A DNA stretch of 64,000 nucleotides from Teretinema zuelzerae (GTDB taxonomy: Bacteria; Spirochaetota; Spirochaetia; Treponematales; Treponemataceae), in assembly GCF_021021555.1 (NCBI RefSeq), contig NZ_JAINWA010000003.1:1674001-1738000 (forward strand), read 5' to 3'. Shown here piece by piece: positions 1 to 8,672 of this stretch. Position 1 is the first letter of the stretch. The number at the start of each line of letters is the position of its first letter. The position numbers were made by a program, and so were the translations under genes. Under the pieces are notes generated by a model that saw only the letters and a list, made by a program, of their open reading frames with translations, did not search any database and was not told the DNA's origin.

Positions 1-467
1 AATACAAAGTTGATGCGCAGTTAACCGGAATCTCCTGCGGAAAAGCCGGAGATCCCGACGACGACGCGGACCTCAGCGGAGCTCTGACCCTCTCATATAA
101 CGGGACAGATCACGATCTATGGAAAACCGGCGCTCACAATTTGTGGTATATTCCTCTTAAAGGTGCGTGGACTGAGTTCCCGGGCACGCCCGCCGTCAAA
201 AATACCAACCATGCGAAATACTATTCCACGGATGTTAAAAGCTTTTTCATTACATCCAAAAACGACAAATTTGATATGAAGGCTGAATCGGTTATCGAAG
301 ACAACATACGGGACGACGAACACAACGATGTCACCAAGTCAATCTCATTAACAGACCTCGATCCGGATAATACGTATACAATCACCAGCGATTACTACTA
401 TTACGGTAATTTAATCTATTCAACAAAGTTCAAAGTCAAGTTTACGATTTCCGAGATTTTTTCCTGA
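1..467 (+). CDS. C-terminal part of an unidentified protein (cut by window edge)
   Basis: A reading frame is open from base 3 to a TGA at 465-467, giving at least 154 residues; the start lies to the left of the window. The visible part is acidic and rich in Asp, Asn, Tyr and Ser, with alternating short hydrophobic stretches that suggest beta structure (for example WYIPLKGAW and YTITSDYYYYGN). A single Cys sits near the start of the visible part beside a DPDDDAD run. No catalytic motif or membrane segment is visible. An internal ATG at 141 is probably not the real start because the frame continues upstream. Probably an exported or surface protein, but the family is not recognised. Confidence 0.55.
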   Translation, partial: YKVDAQLTGISCGKAGDPDDDADLSGALTLSYNGTDHDLWKTGAHNLWYIPLKGAWTEFPGTPAVKNTNHAKYYSTDVKSFFITSKNDKFDMKAESVIEDNIRDDEHNDVTKSISLTDLDPDNTYTITSDYYYYGNLIYSTKFKVKFTISEIFS

Positions 468-544
468 GATTCCGATCGGCCGGCACACCCCCTCGAAGAC
501 ACAAGTTTCAGGAGTTGTACCGGCTTTACATTCAACACCCGCCG

Positions 545-1744
545 CTATTCTGATTCGGTAAGAACGCCGTTTACATAGTTGTATACAGAACCGTCGGAGA
601 AAGTCACGAGGAAGGTTATCGTTGACCCGTCAGTAGGAACATTGACGAATACGATCTGGGTTATATTGCCTCCGCTCACCGCGATCGGTCCGTTCAAAAA
701 CGTACCGGATTGAATCAATGTGCCGATTACGGAATATCCGTTCGCGTCTGTGTAATTGTACGGAATATTGGCGGTACCGTCGGAATTCACCGTAGCGTTC
801 GCGATCGCCGAAGCGCGGCCGTTGCCGAGCGCGGTTATCACTCCGTACACTTCGCTCGCCGTATGACCTCCCCCGCCGTTCCCGTCTCCGCCTCCGCCTC
901 CGAAGTTCGGAGAAAGATATACCGAGAAATTGAAAACATTCGATCCATTCGCAGTCACGTAAGCTTTAAGAGTGTTCGACGGCCATTCATCAATCGAATC
1001 CATTCCGTAAGCTCCGAAATAATCGCCGGCGGCGGGCGCCCCTCCGATCGCTCCGGATGCGTACACGATCGCGTAAATGTAGTATGAGCCCGCATCGTTG
1101 CCTGCCGCGGAATATATAATTTTCCCGTCCTCTACGACTCCGTTTTTGTATGCGGCATATCCGTTTCCTCCGTTTTCATCCGTATCTACGATAAGCGCAT
1201 AGGGTTTTCCGTTCATCCCTTCGGGAACAAGAACAGTACCCGTTACAGTCGCGCCGTCGTCACCGTCGTCACCGTCGTCTAAATCGGGCATCGCGATTGC
1301 GTTCATGTCGAACTTGACCGAACCGGAAGACGGAACAACGCAGTTCGCTGTCGATGGAATATTCGTCAAACTTGCCGCTCCGTACATCGCGACGAAATCT
1401 CCGGCAGCCGGATTGCCGCCGCTTGAAGCACTGAGGTGAACCACTGAATAGATATAATACGTGCCTTCATCCACATCGCTTATTGAATATGAAAAAGAAG
1501 AACCGGCAGCTGTTCCGCTGGTCGATTTGACAAAGCCGGTTGCCGGATCTTTATCGCTATCGATAAAAACAATCCAGGGTTTTCCGTCTACAGATTCCGG
1601 AAGAGTCACAGTTCCAGTTACTTCAACGCCCTTTTCCTCGTCAGTATCGCCGGCGACTGCATTGTCGCATCCAGAGAGGGTCAATCCGGTAAATGCAATG
1701 GCCAGAATCGCTGCGGCTCCCAGGCCGCGCAGGTTGATGGTCAT
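545..1744 (-). CDS. Predicted lipoprotein with duplicated beta-rich domain
   Basis: 399 residues. The N-terminus has a hydrophobic signal segment ending in the lipobox LTLSGC (Cys about residue 26), so the product should be lipid-anchored. Two related modules follow, each starting VTGTV.(L/V)P and containing GKP(W/Y)..(F/V)ID(S/T)D, at about residues 42-150 and 165-275. They are separated by an Asp/Gly linker with repeated DDG. A Gly-rich linker then leads to a C-terminal domain of about 100 residues. The layout resembles surface adhesin or carbohydrate-associated proteins of spirochaetes, but no named family is recognised. It lies downstream of the HD-GYP gene on the same strand, with 130 bases between them. 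Confidence 0.7.
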   Translation of the reverse strand: MTINLRGLGAAAILAIAFTGLTLSGCDNAVAGDTDEEKGVEVTGTVTLPESVDGKPWIVFIDSDKDPATGFVKSTSGTAAGSSFSYSISDVDEGTYYIYSVVHLSASSGGNPAAGDFVAMYGAASLTNIPSTANCVVPSSGSVKFDMNAIAMPDLDDGDDGDDGATVTGTVLVPEGMNGKPYALIVDTDENGGNGYAAYKNGVVEDGKIIYSAAGNDAGSYYIYAIVYASGAIGGAPAAGDYFGAYGMDSIDEWPSNTLKAYVTANGSNVFNFSVYLSPNFGGGGGDGNGGGGHTASEVYGVITALGNGRASAIANATVNSDGTANIPYNYTDANGYSVIGTLIQSGTFLNGPIAVSGGNITQIVFVNVPTDGSTITFLVTFSDGSVYNYVNGVLTESE

Positions 1745-1874
1745 ATGTGATAGCCTGCTTAAGCTATAAAAATCAGTATAGCTTGAGGAAAAAACTTATC
1801 TATAAAAACAGACAAGAAATATCAAAAAATGTCCATTATCGTTAATTGATCAATGCTTAAAGGAATAAACTCAG

Positions 1875-2891
1875 TTACGCGCAGACGGCGGAAATGCTTT
1901 CGCTCGCGGCGAGAAAGACGCCGAGGAGGGCGGGATCGAAGTGCGAACCGGATTCTGAAAGAATGATGTCCAGGGCTTCTTCGTGTGAAACAGCTCTTTT
2001 GTAGGGCCGCTCGGACACGAGGGCTTCGTAGACGTCGGCTAGAGCGACGATGCGGGCGACAAGGGGAATGTCCTCACCCTTACGTCCCTCCGGGTATCCC
2101 GAGCCGTCCCATTTCTCATGATGAAAGAGCGCCATCTTCGACGCCAAAGCGCACAGGGAGAATGACTCGCAGTTCGGAAAGCTTTCCCGGATCAACCGCT
2201 CCCCTTCAAACGTATGAGCCTGCATTTCCTTTCGCTCAGCTGGAGTCAGGGGGCCGGGCTTCTGCAGTATGCTCGGAGAGAGCGTCCGCTTGCCCAGATC
2301 GTGCATCATTGAGGCAATGCAGATCATGTCCTCGGAGAACGATAACGATTTCCGCATAACGGGCGGAAGATGGTCGATGAAGGTTCTCACGAGGGCGCTG
2401 GTTCTGCGGACATGATGAACAGTCGCAGGATCGTCGTAGCCGGCCATGATAATCATAGTATCCAGTATTCCGGCGCACAATGATGGTTGAGAGAGATAAT
2501 TCACCGCACCGGAAACTAAATCCGGGGAGTCGACTTCGTACAAGACGGTGACATGGGACATCGGCTGGCGGGGAAACGAATGGGGATACATGACGCAGCG
2601 CAAAGGCCGGCCGGTATCAGAGATGCTGAATACTTCATCCCGAACAACGAAACGCTTTTTTTTTCCATGCAGGGAACGTACGTCCTCTTTTATGTCTGAA
2701 CGAAGATGCTGATGAACCAGAGTGTACCAGTTGCATGAAGGAATCTCGCGGAGTTGCAGATTTAAAAGCGCTGCCCACTGGTCGTTCGCCGCGAGCACCG
2801 ATCCGGAAAGAGAATCGATGACCGCAAGACCCACGGAACTTCTCGGATCGGGTTCCGGAATTCCGATGTTAGTTGATTCATTCACCATCAT
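1875..2891 (-). CDS. PAS-like sensor with HD-GYP cyclic-di-GMP phosphodiesterase domain
   Basis: 338 residues. The first ~130 residues look like a PAS-type sensor (LAVIDSLSGSVLAANDQWAALL). The C-terminal ~190 residues carry the HD-GYP signature: MMHDLGKR (the HD pair), HTFEGERL, HHEKWDGSGYPEG (the GYP motif appears as GSGYP) and ALADVYEAL. HD-GYP proteins hydrolyse cyclic di-GMP and control motility or attachment. No membrane segment is seen, so it is probably cytoplasmic. The start is the ATG ATG pair at 2891; the second ATG is equally possible. Confidence 0.88.
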   Translation of the reverse strand: MMVNESTNIGIPEPDPRSSVGLAVIDSLSGSVLAANDQWAALLNLQLREIPSCNWYTLVHQHLRSDIKEDVRSLHGKKKRFVVRDEVFSISDTGRPLRCVMYPHSFPRQPMSHVTVLYEVDSPDLVSGAVNYLSQPSLCAGILDTMIIMAGYDDPATVHHVRRTSALVRTFIDHLPPVMRKSLSFSEDMICIASMMHDLGKRTLSPSILQKPGPLTPAERKEMQAHTFEGERLIRESFPNCESFSLCALASKMALFHHEKWDGSGYPEGRKGEDIPLVARIVALADVYEALVSERPYKRAVSHEEALDIILSESGSHFDPALLGVFLAASESISAVCA

Positions 2892-3038
2892 ATTTTAATC
2901 ACACTATTCTATATAATGACAGCATATGTCAATAATTGCGAGAGAAAAGCTTTTCGGACAACACCAGAAAAATTGTATTAGTATACATTTTTTACAAATT
3001 TGAAAAGCATGGTTTACAACCAGGGTTTGAGAAATAAA

Positions 3039-3108
3039 GGACGAGGGGGTGGCGGAATGGTAATTTCCTATCTATACCTACCGGTAGGTATAGATAGGAA
3101 ATTACCAT
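3039..3108. repeat. Dispersed palindromic repeat element, copy 1
   Basis: Bases 3057-3108 form a perfect 52-bp palindrome centred on CCGG, with arms reading CCTATCTATACCTACC and its complement. Next to it, 3039-3056 is a GC-rich tail that reads ATTCCGCCACCCC(C/T)TCGTCC on the minus strand. The same tail beside a related palindrome occurs at 18707-18768, so this is a dispersed element similar to a REP or small MITE. It sits in the gap between the HD-GYP gene and prfC. It could act as a terminator or structured leader, but no poly-T run follows. Confidence 0.8.
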
Positions 3109-3254
3109 GGAGACAGGGGCGGGCCGCGTCTGTAAACCGACAAACAGGGGACAGAGCACGAGAGTACAGTCGCAGCCGCCCCCCCTCCCAGGACTCTCCG
3201 ACAACGACAGTCCGCATTGAAAGCTGAGGCGGTTTCGGAGTATTCTGCTTTCCT

Positions 3255-4856
3255 ATGACCGAACTCAGCCAGGAAATCCACAAACGGCTCACCTTTGCGA
3301 TCATTTCGCACCCGGATGCCGGTAAAACGACTATCACCGAAAAACTCCTCCTCTTCGGAGGAGCTATCCATATCGCCGGAGCCGTCAAGTCCGGCAAATC
3401 CGCGCGGGCTGCAGTCTCCGACTTCATGAAGATGGAGCAGGAGCGCGGAATTTCGATTTCCACTTCCGTAATGGGATTCGAATACCGCGGACGCAAGATC
3501 AATCTGCTCGACACTCCCGGCCACGCCGACTTTTCCGAAGACACCTACCGCGGCCTTTCCGCGGTCGATTCGGCCTTGATGGTCGTCGACTCGGTAAAGG
3601 GCGTCGAGGAGCGGACGAGGCAGCTGTGCGTCGTCTGCCGCATGCGGGCCACTCCGATCGCGACCTTCGTGAACAAGCTCGACCGCGAGGGCAAGGACCC
3701 CATGGAGCTGCTCGACGAGATCGAGCGCGAGCTCGCAGTGGAAGTGCGCCCGGTAACCTGGCCGATCGGACAGGGAAAGCTGTTCAAAGGCGTCTATAAT
3801 CTCGTAGAAAAATCGCTGTACTTGTTCGCCGCGGGGCAGGATCATCTTCCCACGGACGCCATTCCGGTGAACGGGATCGACGATCCGCTGCTGGACGAAA
3901 AGGTCGGCTCGAGCCTCGCCCAAAAGCTCAGAGAAGACGTCGAGATGGTAAGCGGCGTGTATCCGGCCTTCGACAAGGACGAATACATGGCCGGCCGCGC
4001 GACTCCCGTGTTTTTCGGTTCGGCGCTGAACAATTTCGGCGTGCGCGAACTTCTGGACAATATGGTGGATATCGCTCCGTATCCGACGCCGAAGCAGGCG
4101 GAAGAGCGGATGGTGCTTCCTGAAGAGGCGAAGTTCACCGGCTTCGTGTTCAAGATCCACGCGAACATGAATCCTAAGCACCGGGACCGCATCGCGTTTC
4201 TGCGCATCGTCTCCGGCAAGTTCGAGCGAAACACGCTCTATTACCACGTGCGCGCGGGAAAGACGTTCCGGGCGGCGAATCCGACGGCTTTCATGAGCCA
4301 GGACCGGGAGATCATCGACGAAGCGTGGCCGGGGGACATCATCGGCCTACACGATACGGGCACCTTCAAGATCGGGGATACGCTGACCGAGGGAGAAGGG
4401 GTGAATTTCAAGGGCATTCCGAGCTTCGCTCCGCAGATATTCCGTTCCATCATGAACGCCGATCCGCTGAAGGAGAAGCAGTACCACAAGGGGCTGGACC
4501 AGCTCGCGGAGGAAGGAGTCGTGCAGATTTTCTCCAAGATCCATCAGCCGAACGCCCGAGTGCTCGGCGTGGTCGGGCAGCTCCAGCTCGAAGTTCTGCA
4601 GAACCGGCTCGAAACGGAATACAACGCGTCGTGCAAGTACGAGCCGATCGACGTTTCGATTGCGCACTGGGTAACCAGCGACGACGAGAAGGCGCTGAAA
4701 AACTTCGTGGAAGCGAACATCAGGCGCATCCTCGTCGATATCCGCGGAAACTACGTGCTCGTGTCGGATTCTGAGTGGGCCTTCAACCGCATACATCAGA
4801 ACAATCCGGAACTCAGGTTTTACACGACGAGCGAGATGGTCGAAAAAAGGGCGTAG
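3255..4856 (+). CDS. prfC: Peptide chain release factor 3 (RF3)
   Basis: 533 residues, the usual length for RF3. This translational GTPase removes RF1 or RF2 from the ribosome after peptide release. The G-domain motifs are clear: G1 SHPDAGKTT (residues ~18-26), switch I RGISIST, G3 DTPGHADFSED and G4 NKLDREG. The C-terminal region has the RF3-type domain (QLQLEVLQNRLETEYN). The RF3-specific insert KSARAAVSDFMKMEQERGIS separates it from EF-G. The gene appears monocistronic; a GC hairpin follows the stop. Confidence 0.97.
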   Translation: MTELSQEIHKRLTFAIISHPDAGKTTITEKLLLFGGAIHIAGAVKSGKSARAAVSDFMKMEQERGISISTSVMGFEYRGRKINLLDTPGHADFSEDTYRGLSAVDSALMVVDSVKGVEERTRQLCVVCRMRATPIATFVNKLDREGKDPMELLDEIERELAVEVRPVTWPIGQGKLFKGVYNLVEKSLYLFAAGQDHLPTDAIPVNGIDDPLLDEKVGSSLAQKLREDVEMVSGVYPAFDKDEYMAGRATPVFFGSALNNFGVRELLDNMVDIAPYPTPKQAEERMVLPEEAKFTGFVFKIHANMNPKHRDRIAFLRIVSGKFERNTLYYHVRAGKTFRAANPTAFMSQDREIIDEAWPGDIIGLHDTGTFKIGDTLTEGEGVNFKGIPSFAPQIFRSIMNADPLKEKQYHKGLDQLAEEGVVQIFSKIHQPNARVLGVVGQLQLEVLQNRLETEYNASCKYEPIDVSIAHWVTSDDEKALKNFVEANIRRILVDIRGNYVLVSDSEWAFNRIHQNNPELRFYTTSEMVEKRA

Positions 4857-4857
4857 A

Positions 4858-4881
4858 CGCGCCGGAACAAGACCCGGCGCG
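4858..4881. terminator. Possible terminator hairpin after prfC
   Basis: A GCGCCGG / CCGGCGC stem with an 8-base loop starts two bases after the prfC stop and lies between convergent genes. No T-run follows, so termination is only suggested by position. Confidence 0.4.
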
Positions 4882-4904
4882 CTTCGGCGGAAGGCTGACG
4901 GCGC

Positions 4905-5543
4905 TTAGAGCGTTCCAACGACGGTTTCGATCCAGCACTTCGCGAGGGCAGCGTGCCCCGCGGCGCTCGGGTGGCAGCCGTCTACCGTCCAGGCGATGTC
5001 CGGGCGCTTCTCAATGAGAGAGGCCTGCGTTTCCTGGAGCGGAACATACAGGGCGCGGTACTCGGCGGCGAGGGCTTTCACGATGTCCCGCCGTTCGGCG
5101 AGCAGTTCCGAGACTTCCCTGTTAGTTCCGTTATCAATCGTAGTCGGGCTGCACAGGATGAGCTGGCGCGTTCCCGCCTTGAGGGCGCGGTCAAGCAGGC
5201 GGCGGTAATTGTCGGCGTATTCTTCGACCGGCACGTAGTGCTGGCCGTTCCAGGAGCCCAGTATCCGCCATACGTCGTTCACGCCGATTTTAACGGAAAG
5301 AACCTGGGGACGAAGGTCTTCGCAGTCTTCCTTCCATCGTTCGAGAAGCTCGGTGGTCCGGTCTCCCCCAACTCCGCGATTGACGAAGCGGAAACCCATT
5401 TCCGGAAGAGAGGCCTGAATCCAGCCGGCCGCAATGCCCGCGTATCCTGAGCCCATGCCGGCGGGATCTTCCCTCCGCCCGGTATCCGTTATGCTGTCTC
5501 CCTGAAAAAGAATCGAATCGTTTTGCCGCAGATAATTCAACAT
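4905..5543 (-). CDS. SGNH/GDSL-family hydrolase
   Basis: 212 residues from the ATG at 5543. That start is preferred over an upstream ATG at 5567 because GGAGAGG lies just before it. SGNH blocks are visible: block I GDSITDTGR (nucleophile Ser), block II Gly in NRGVGGDRT, block III GVND and block V DGCHPSAAGH (catalytic Asp/His). Such enzymes deacylate esters, often acetyl groups on carbohydrates. No signal peptide is seen, so it is likely cytoplasmic. It is convergent with prfC and divergent from recQ. Confidence 0.87.
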   Translation of the reverse strand: MLNYLRQNDSILFQGDSITDTGRREDPAGMGSGYAGIAAGWIQASLPEMGFRFVNRGVGGDRTTELLERWKEDCEDLRPQVLSVKIGVNDVWRILGSWNGQHYVPVEEYADNYRRLLDRALKAGTRQLILCSPTTIDNGTNREVSELLAERRDIVKALAAEYRALYVPLQETQASLIEKRPDIAWTVDGCHPSAAGHAALAKCWIETVVGTL

Positions 5544-5660
5544 TTGTACCTCTCCGTTTTGAAACATGATGGAATGAAAACAACCGGGATGGCAAGATGT
5601 TTACATGAGCGAAACGCGATTGCGCTGACAGAATCCGTTTTTTGGGTATACTATCCCTAC

Positions 5661-7586
5661 ATGGATCCGCGCACCCCTCACGAAGCTTTAAAATCAGTAT
5701 TCGGCTACGACCAATTCCGGCCCCTCCAGGAAGACATTGTCCGATGCGTCCTGAATAAACAGGACACCCTCGCGGTCATGCCGACCGGCGGCGGAAAATC
5801 GCTGTGCTATCAAATACCGGCGCTTCTGTTTCCCGGACTCACCGTAGTCGTTTCCCCCCTCATCGCCCTCATGAAGGATCAGGTCGACCAGCTGACGAAC
5901 GCGGGGGTCGAAGCGATAGTGCTCAACAGCTCCCTGGACAAGGAGGAATGGGTCGCGAACGTGCGAAAGCTCCGTTCAGGCTCCGTGAAGCTCCTCTATG
6001 TCGCCCCGGAAACCCTCGTTACGGACAGGACGCAGGAACTGCTCTCCGATATCCGGGTGGACTGCGTCACCGTCGACGAGGCGCATTGCATTTCCGACTG
6101 GGGGCACGATTTCAGGCCGGAATACCGCAAGATCGCCGGAATCCGGGAGCACTTTCCCGGCGCGGTTTGCCTGGCGCTCACCGCCACAGCGACATCCGGC
6201 GTCCGTAAGGATATCAGGAAGAACCTGAAGCTGCACAATCCCGCGGAGTTCACCGCGAGCTTTAACCGCTCGAACATCTATCTGGAAGTGGCGCCGAAAA
6301 GCAATCCAGTCGCGCAGGTGCTGGACTTCCTTTCTAAAAATCAGAACGCGTCCGGCATCATCTACTGCTTTTCCCGCAAGCAGGTCGAAAGCGTCGCGGA
6401 CGAGCTCGTTTCCCGAGGCTACCCCGCCCTCGCTTATCACGCGGGGCTGAACGATGAAACGCGGGCGCGGAATCAACAGAAATTCGTGGCCGACGAAGCG
6501 CTCATCATGGTTGCGACGGTCGCCTTCGGCATGGGAATCAACAAACCGAACGTAGACTTCGTAATCCATTTCGATCTGCCGAAAAGCCTCGAGCAATATT
6601 ATCAGGAAATCGGCCGGGCGGGGCGGGACGGAAGGCCGGCCCGGGCGCTGCTGCTCTACGGACGCGGAGACACGCGAAAAATCCGTTTCTTTATGGAAGA
6701 AAAAAGCGCGGCGGAAAACAGAAAAGCCGAAATCCTTCTAAAAGCAATGACGAACTACGCCGAAAGCCGCACCTGCCGAAGGGCGGCTTTGCTGTCCTGG
6801 TTCGGAGAAAACTTTGAAAATTCGACAGAAGAAGTCCGGGAACCCGGGTTGTTCGACGCCGGAACGACCGGCTCAAATACGGGAGTTCCGGCCCCGGCCG
6901 GCTCCGACGGTCGAAACGGACGGCTTCCCTGCTGCGACGTCTGCGACAAGGGCCCCGTTCCGGAAGTCGACATGACGATTCCCTCACAGAAGTTTCTTTC
7001 CTGCGTGGCAAGAACCGGAAACCGCTACGGGGCGGCCTATCTCATCGAGATCCTTCTCGGCTCCCGAGCAAAGCGGATCCTGGAAAACGGGCACAACAAG
7101 CTCAGCGTATGGGGGATCGGACGCGAGCTTGAAAAGGACGGCTGGTTCCAGCTTTCTAACCTCCTCCTCGAGGAGGGATATCTATCGAAGGACGACGAAT
7201 ACGGAGTCCTCTCGCTCACCTCGCTCGCGAAGGAAGCGCTCGCAGAACGCTTCGAAATCATGCTTCCGTTTTTCGCGACCGGCGAACCGGACAAGATTTC
7301 GCCGCTCAGGAAAAAGGGCGCACGGATGTCGCAGGCGGGATTGGAGAGCTCCGACAAGGCGGGGCAGACAATCCTCGCGCTCATGAAGGATCTCAGGCGC
7401 TCGCTCGCGGACGCGGCCTCGGTTCCGCCCTACGTCGTCTTTCCCGATCGTACACTGGAAGATATCGCTGTTAAAAAGCCGGTGGTGCGCTCGCAGCTCC
7501 AGGGAATCTACGGAATCGGAGAAGTGAAGGCTGAAAAATACGGAGACTTCATACTCCAGACGGTGAGAAAAAGTCTGGATAGATAG
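5661..7586 (+). CDS. recQ: ATP-dependent DNA helicase RecQ
   Basis: 641 residues from the ATG at 5661 (MDPRTPHEALKSVFGYDQF). The open frame extends further upstream, but this start matches the RecQ N-terminus. Motif 0 is FRPLQ, Walker A is MPTGGGKSLCYQ, the DEAH box is VDEAHCISDWGHDFRPEY, and motif VI is QEIGRAGRDG. A zinc-binding region (CRR, CCDVCDKGP), an RQC winged helix and a C-terminal HRDC domain (YVVFPDRTLEDIA) follow. RecQ unwinds DNA during recombination and fork repair. Confidence 0.97.
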   Translation: MDPRTPHEALKSVFGYDQFRPLQEDIVRCVLNKQDTLAVMPTGGGKSLCYQIPALLFPGLTVVVSPLIALMKDQVDQLTNAGVEAIVLNSSLDKEEWVANVRKLRSGSVKLLYVAPETLVTDRTQELLSDIRVDCVTVDEAHCISDWGHDFRPEYRKIAGIREHFPGAVCLALTATATSGVRKDIRKNLKLHNPAEFTASFNRSNIYLEVAPKSNPVAQVLDFLSKNQNASGIIYCFSRKQVESVADELVSRGYPALAYHAGLNDETRARNQQKFVADEALIMVATVAFGMGINKPNVDFVIHFDLPKSLEQYYQEIGRAGRDGRPARALLLYGRGDTRKIRFFMEEKSAAENRKAEILLKAMTNYAESRTCRRAALLSWFGENFENSTEEVREPGLFDAGTTGSNTGVPAPAGSDGRNGRLPCCDVCDKGPVPEVDMTIPSQKFLSCVARTGNRYGAAYLIEILLGSRAKRILENGHNKLSVWGIGRELEKDGWFQLSNLLLEEGYLSKDDEYGVLSLTSLAKEALAERFEIMLPFFATGEPDKISPLRKKGARMSQAGLESSDKAGQTILALMKDLRRSLADAASVPPYVVFPDRTLEDIAVKKPVVRSQLQGIYGIGEVKAEKYGDFILQTVRKSLDR

Positions 7587-7610
7587 ACACAATATTCAGT
7601 GAGGAAGATG

Positions 7611-8153
7611 ATGAAATTCTGCATTATATCCGACATCCACGGTTCGGCCGCGGCGTTCAAAAAATGCGAAGAGGCCTTTCTCCGCGAGAAGGCCGACTAT
7701 CTCGTGCTTTGCGGAGACTACCTCAACCACGGGCCCCGCAACCCCATACCCGTAGGATACGATCCCCAGGCGCTCGCGCCGATGATTAACGCGTGGAAGC
7801 TGAAAATCATGGGAGTTCGCGGAAACTGCGACAGCGAGGTCGACCAGATGCTCCTGGAATTCCCCTGCACCAGCGATTACCTTATTTTTTTCACCGGGAA
7901 GCGCCGCTGCTTCGTTACGCACGGACACCTGTATACCGAGGGAAACCGGCCGCCCCTCCAGAAGGGAGACCTCTTCATTTCCGGGCACACCCATGTTCCG
8001 GTCCTGAAAGAAGAAGACGGCCTCATCCACCTGAATCCGGGATCTCCTTCGCTCCCGAAGGAAGGCAGCGAGCCCTCGTACGCGATGATTACGCCGGATG
8101 GCGTGTTTTTGAAGAAGCTCGACGGCACCCTCATCAGCTCGATGAAACTCTGA
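7611..8153 (+). CDS. YfcE-family metallophosphoesterase
   Basis: About 180 residues. The calcineurin-like signature is complete: DIHG at the N-terminus, CGDYLNHGP, RGNCD, THGH and SGHTHVP, the metal ligands of the MJ0936/YfcE phosphodiesterase family. The start at ATG 7611 (MKFCIISDIHG) follows GAGGAAG; a GTG at 7599 and an ATG at 7608 are alternatives. It lies 24 bases after recQ and may be co-transcribed with it. The substrate is unknown; family members cleave phosphodiesters in vitro. Confidence 0.9.
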   Translation: MKFCIISDIHGSAAAFKKCEEAFLREKADYLVLCGDYLNHGPRNPIPVGYDPQALAPMINAWKLKIMGVRGNCDSEVDQMLLEFPCTSDYLIFFTGKRRCFVTHGHLYTEGNRPPLQKGDLFISGHTHVPVLKEEDGLIHLNPGSPSLPKEGSEPSYAMITPDGVFLKKLDGTLISSMKL

Positions 8154-8261
8154 TTTTTTTATTAACATAAAACGACAACTGCGTATTGATATTTTTTTCT
8201 CGATATCATACAGTTTCCGTATACCGAACCTGCGGTCAGGATAGTTCCTGTCTGAAGCCAA

Positions 8262-8345
8262 GGGTCAGGATACGCGCAACCCAAGACATCTCTCCCGTCG
8301 AACCCCCTTCAGACGGGACAGGCCTGTCCGGCCGCGCCCTGACCC
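8262..8345 (+). promoter_or_regulatory. Structured leader upstream of the hydrogenase-maturation operon
   Basis: The ~220-base gap before the operon holds nested inverted repeats: an outer GGGTCAGG (8262-8269) with CCTGACCC (8338-8345), an inner TCCCGTC (8293-8299) with GACGGGA (8312-8318), and the palindrome GGACAGGCCTGTCC (8316-8329). GTCAGG also occurs at 8235. The inner stems cannot all form at once, so alternative folds are possible. It could be a transcribed regulatory leader or an operator cluster. No known riboswitch was recognised. Confidence 0.4.
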
Positions 8346-8376
8346 GAGCTTTCCGCCGGTTCCCCAGGAGGAAGGC

Positions 8377-8628
8377 ATGGAAAACAGGTCCGTCGGCGTA
8401 ATCGCCATCATCATCAAAAACAGATCAGCCGCGGTTCATCAGGTGAACGACGTCCTTTCGGAATTCGGGGACATGGTCATCGGACGCATGGGCATCCCCT
8501 ATCACGAGCGCTCGCTCAACATCATCACCCTCATCGTCGACGCATCGACCGACAGAATCGGCTCTCTCACGGGCAAGCTCGGCATGATAGCCGACGTCAC
8601 CGTCAAATCGACTCTCGCGAAACTCTAA
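8377..8628 (+). CDS. TM1266-like iron-only hydrogenase system regulator (ACT-like)
   Basis: 83 residues matching the small ACT/NikR-C-like family found beside [FeFe]-hydrogenase maturation genes. The sequence (VGVIAIIIKNR, VNDVLSEFGDMVIGRMG, ITLIVDASTDRIGSLTGKL) gives a beta-alpha-beta fold without a DNA-binding domain. AGGAGGAAGGC precedes the ATG. It is the first gene of the hydG-hydF-hydE operon, which supports a role in controlling hydrogenase maturation, although the mechanism of the family is not established. Confidence 0.87.
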   Translation: MENRSVGVIAIIIKNRSAAVHQVNDVLSEFGDMVIGRMGIPYHERSLNIITLIVDASTDRIGSLTGKLGMIADVTVKSTLAKL

Positions 8629-8672
8629 GCGTCTCGAACCGGACTCTCACCATAATTTTCAAGGAGATACCC

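Noticed and set aside
3000-3227. ORFs on both strands containing YLYLPVGIDRK
   Set aside because: They are mirror translations of the 52-bp palindrome rather than genes.
3102-4247. A 381-codon minus-strand ORF across prfC
   Set aside because: It is antisense to the clear RF3 gene and arises from GC-rich codon bias.
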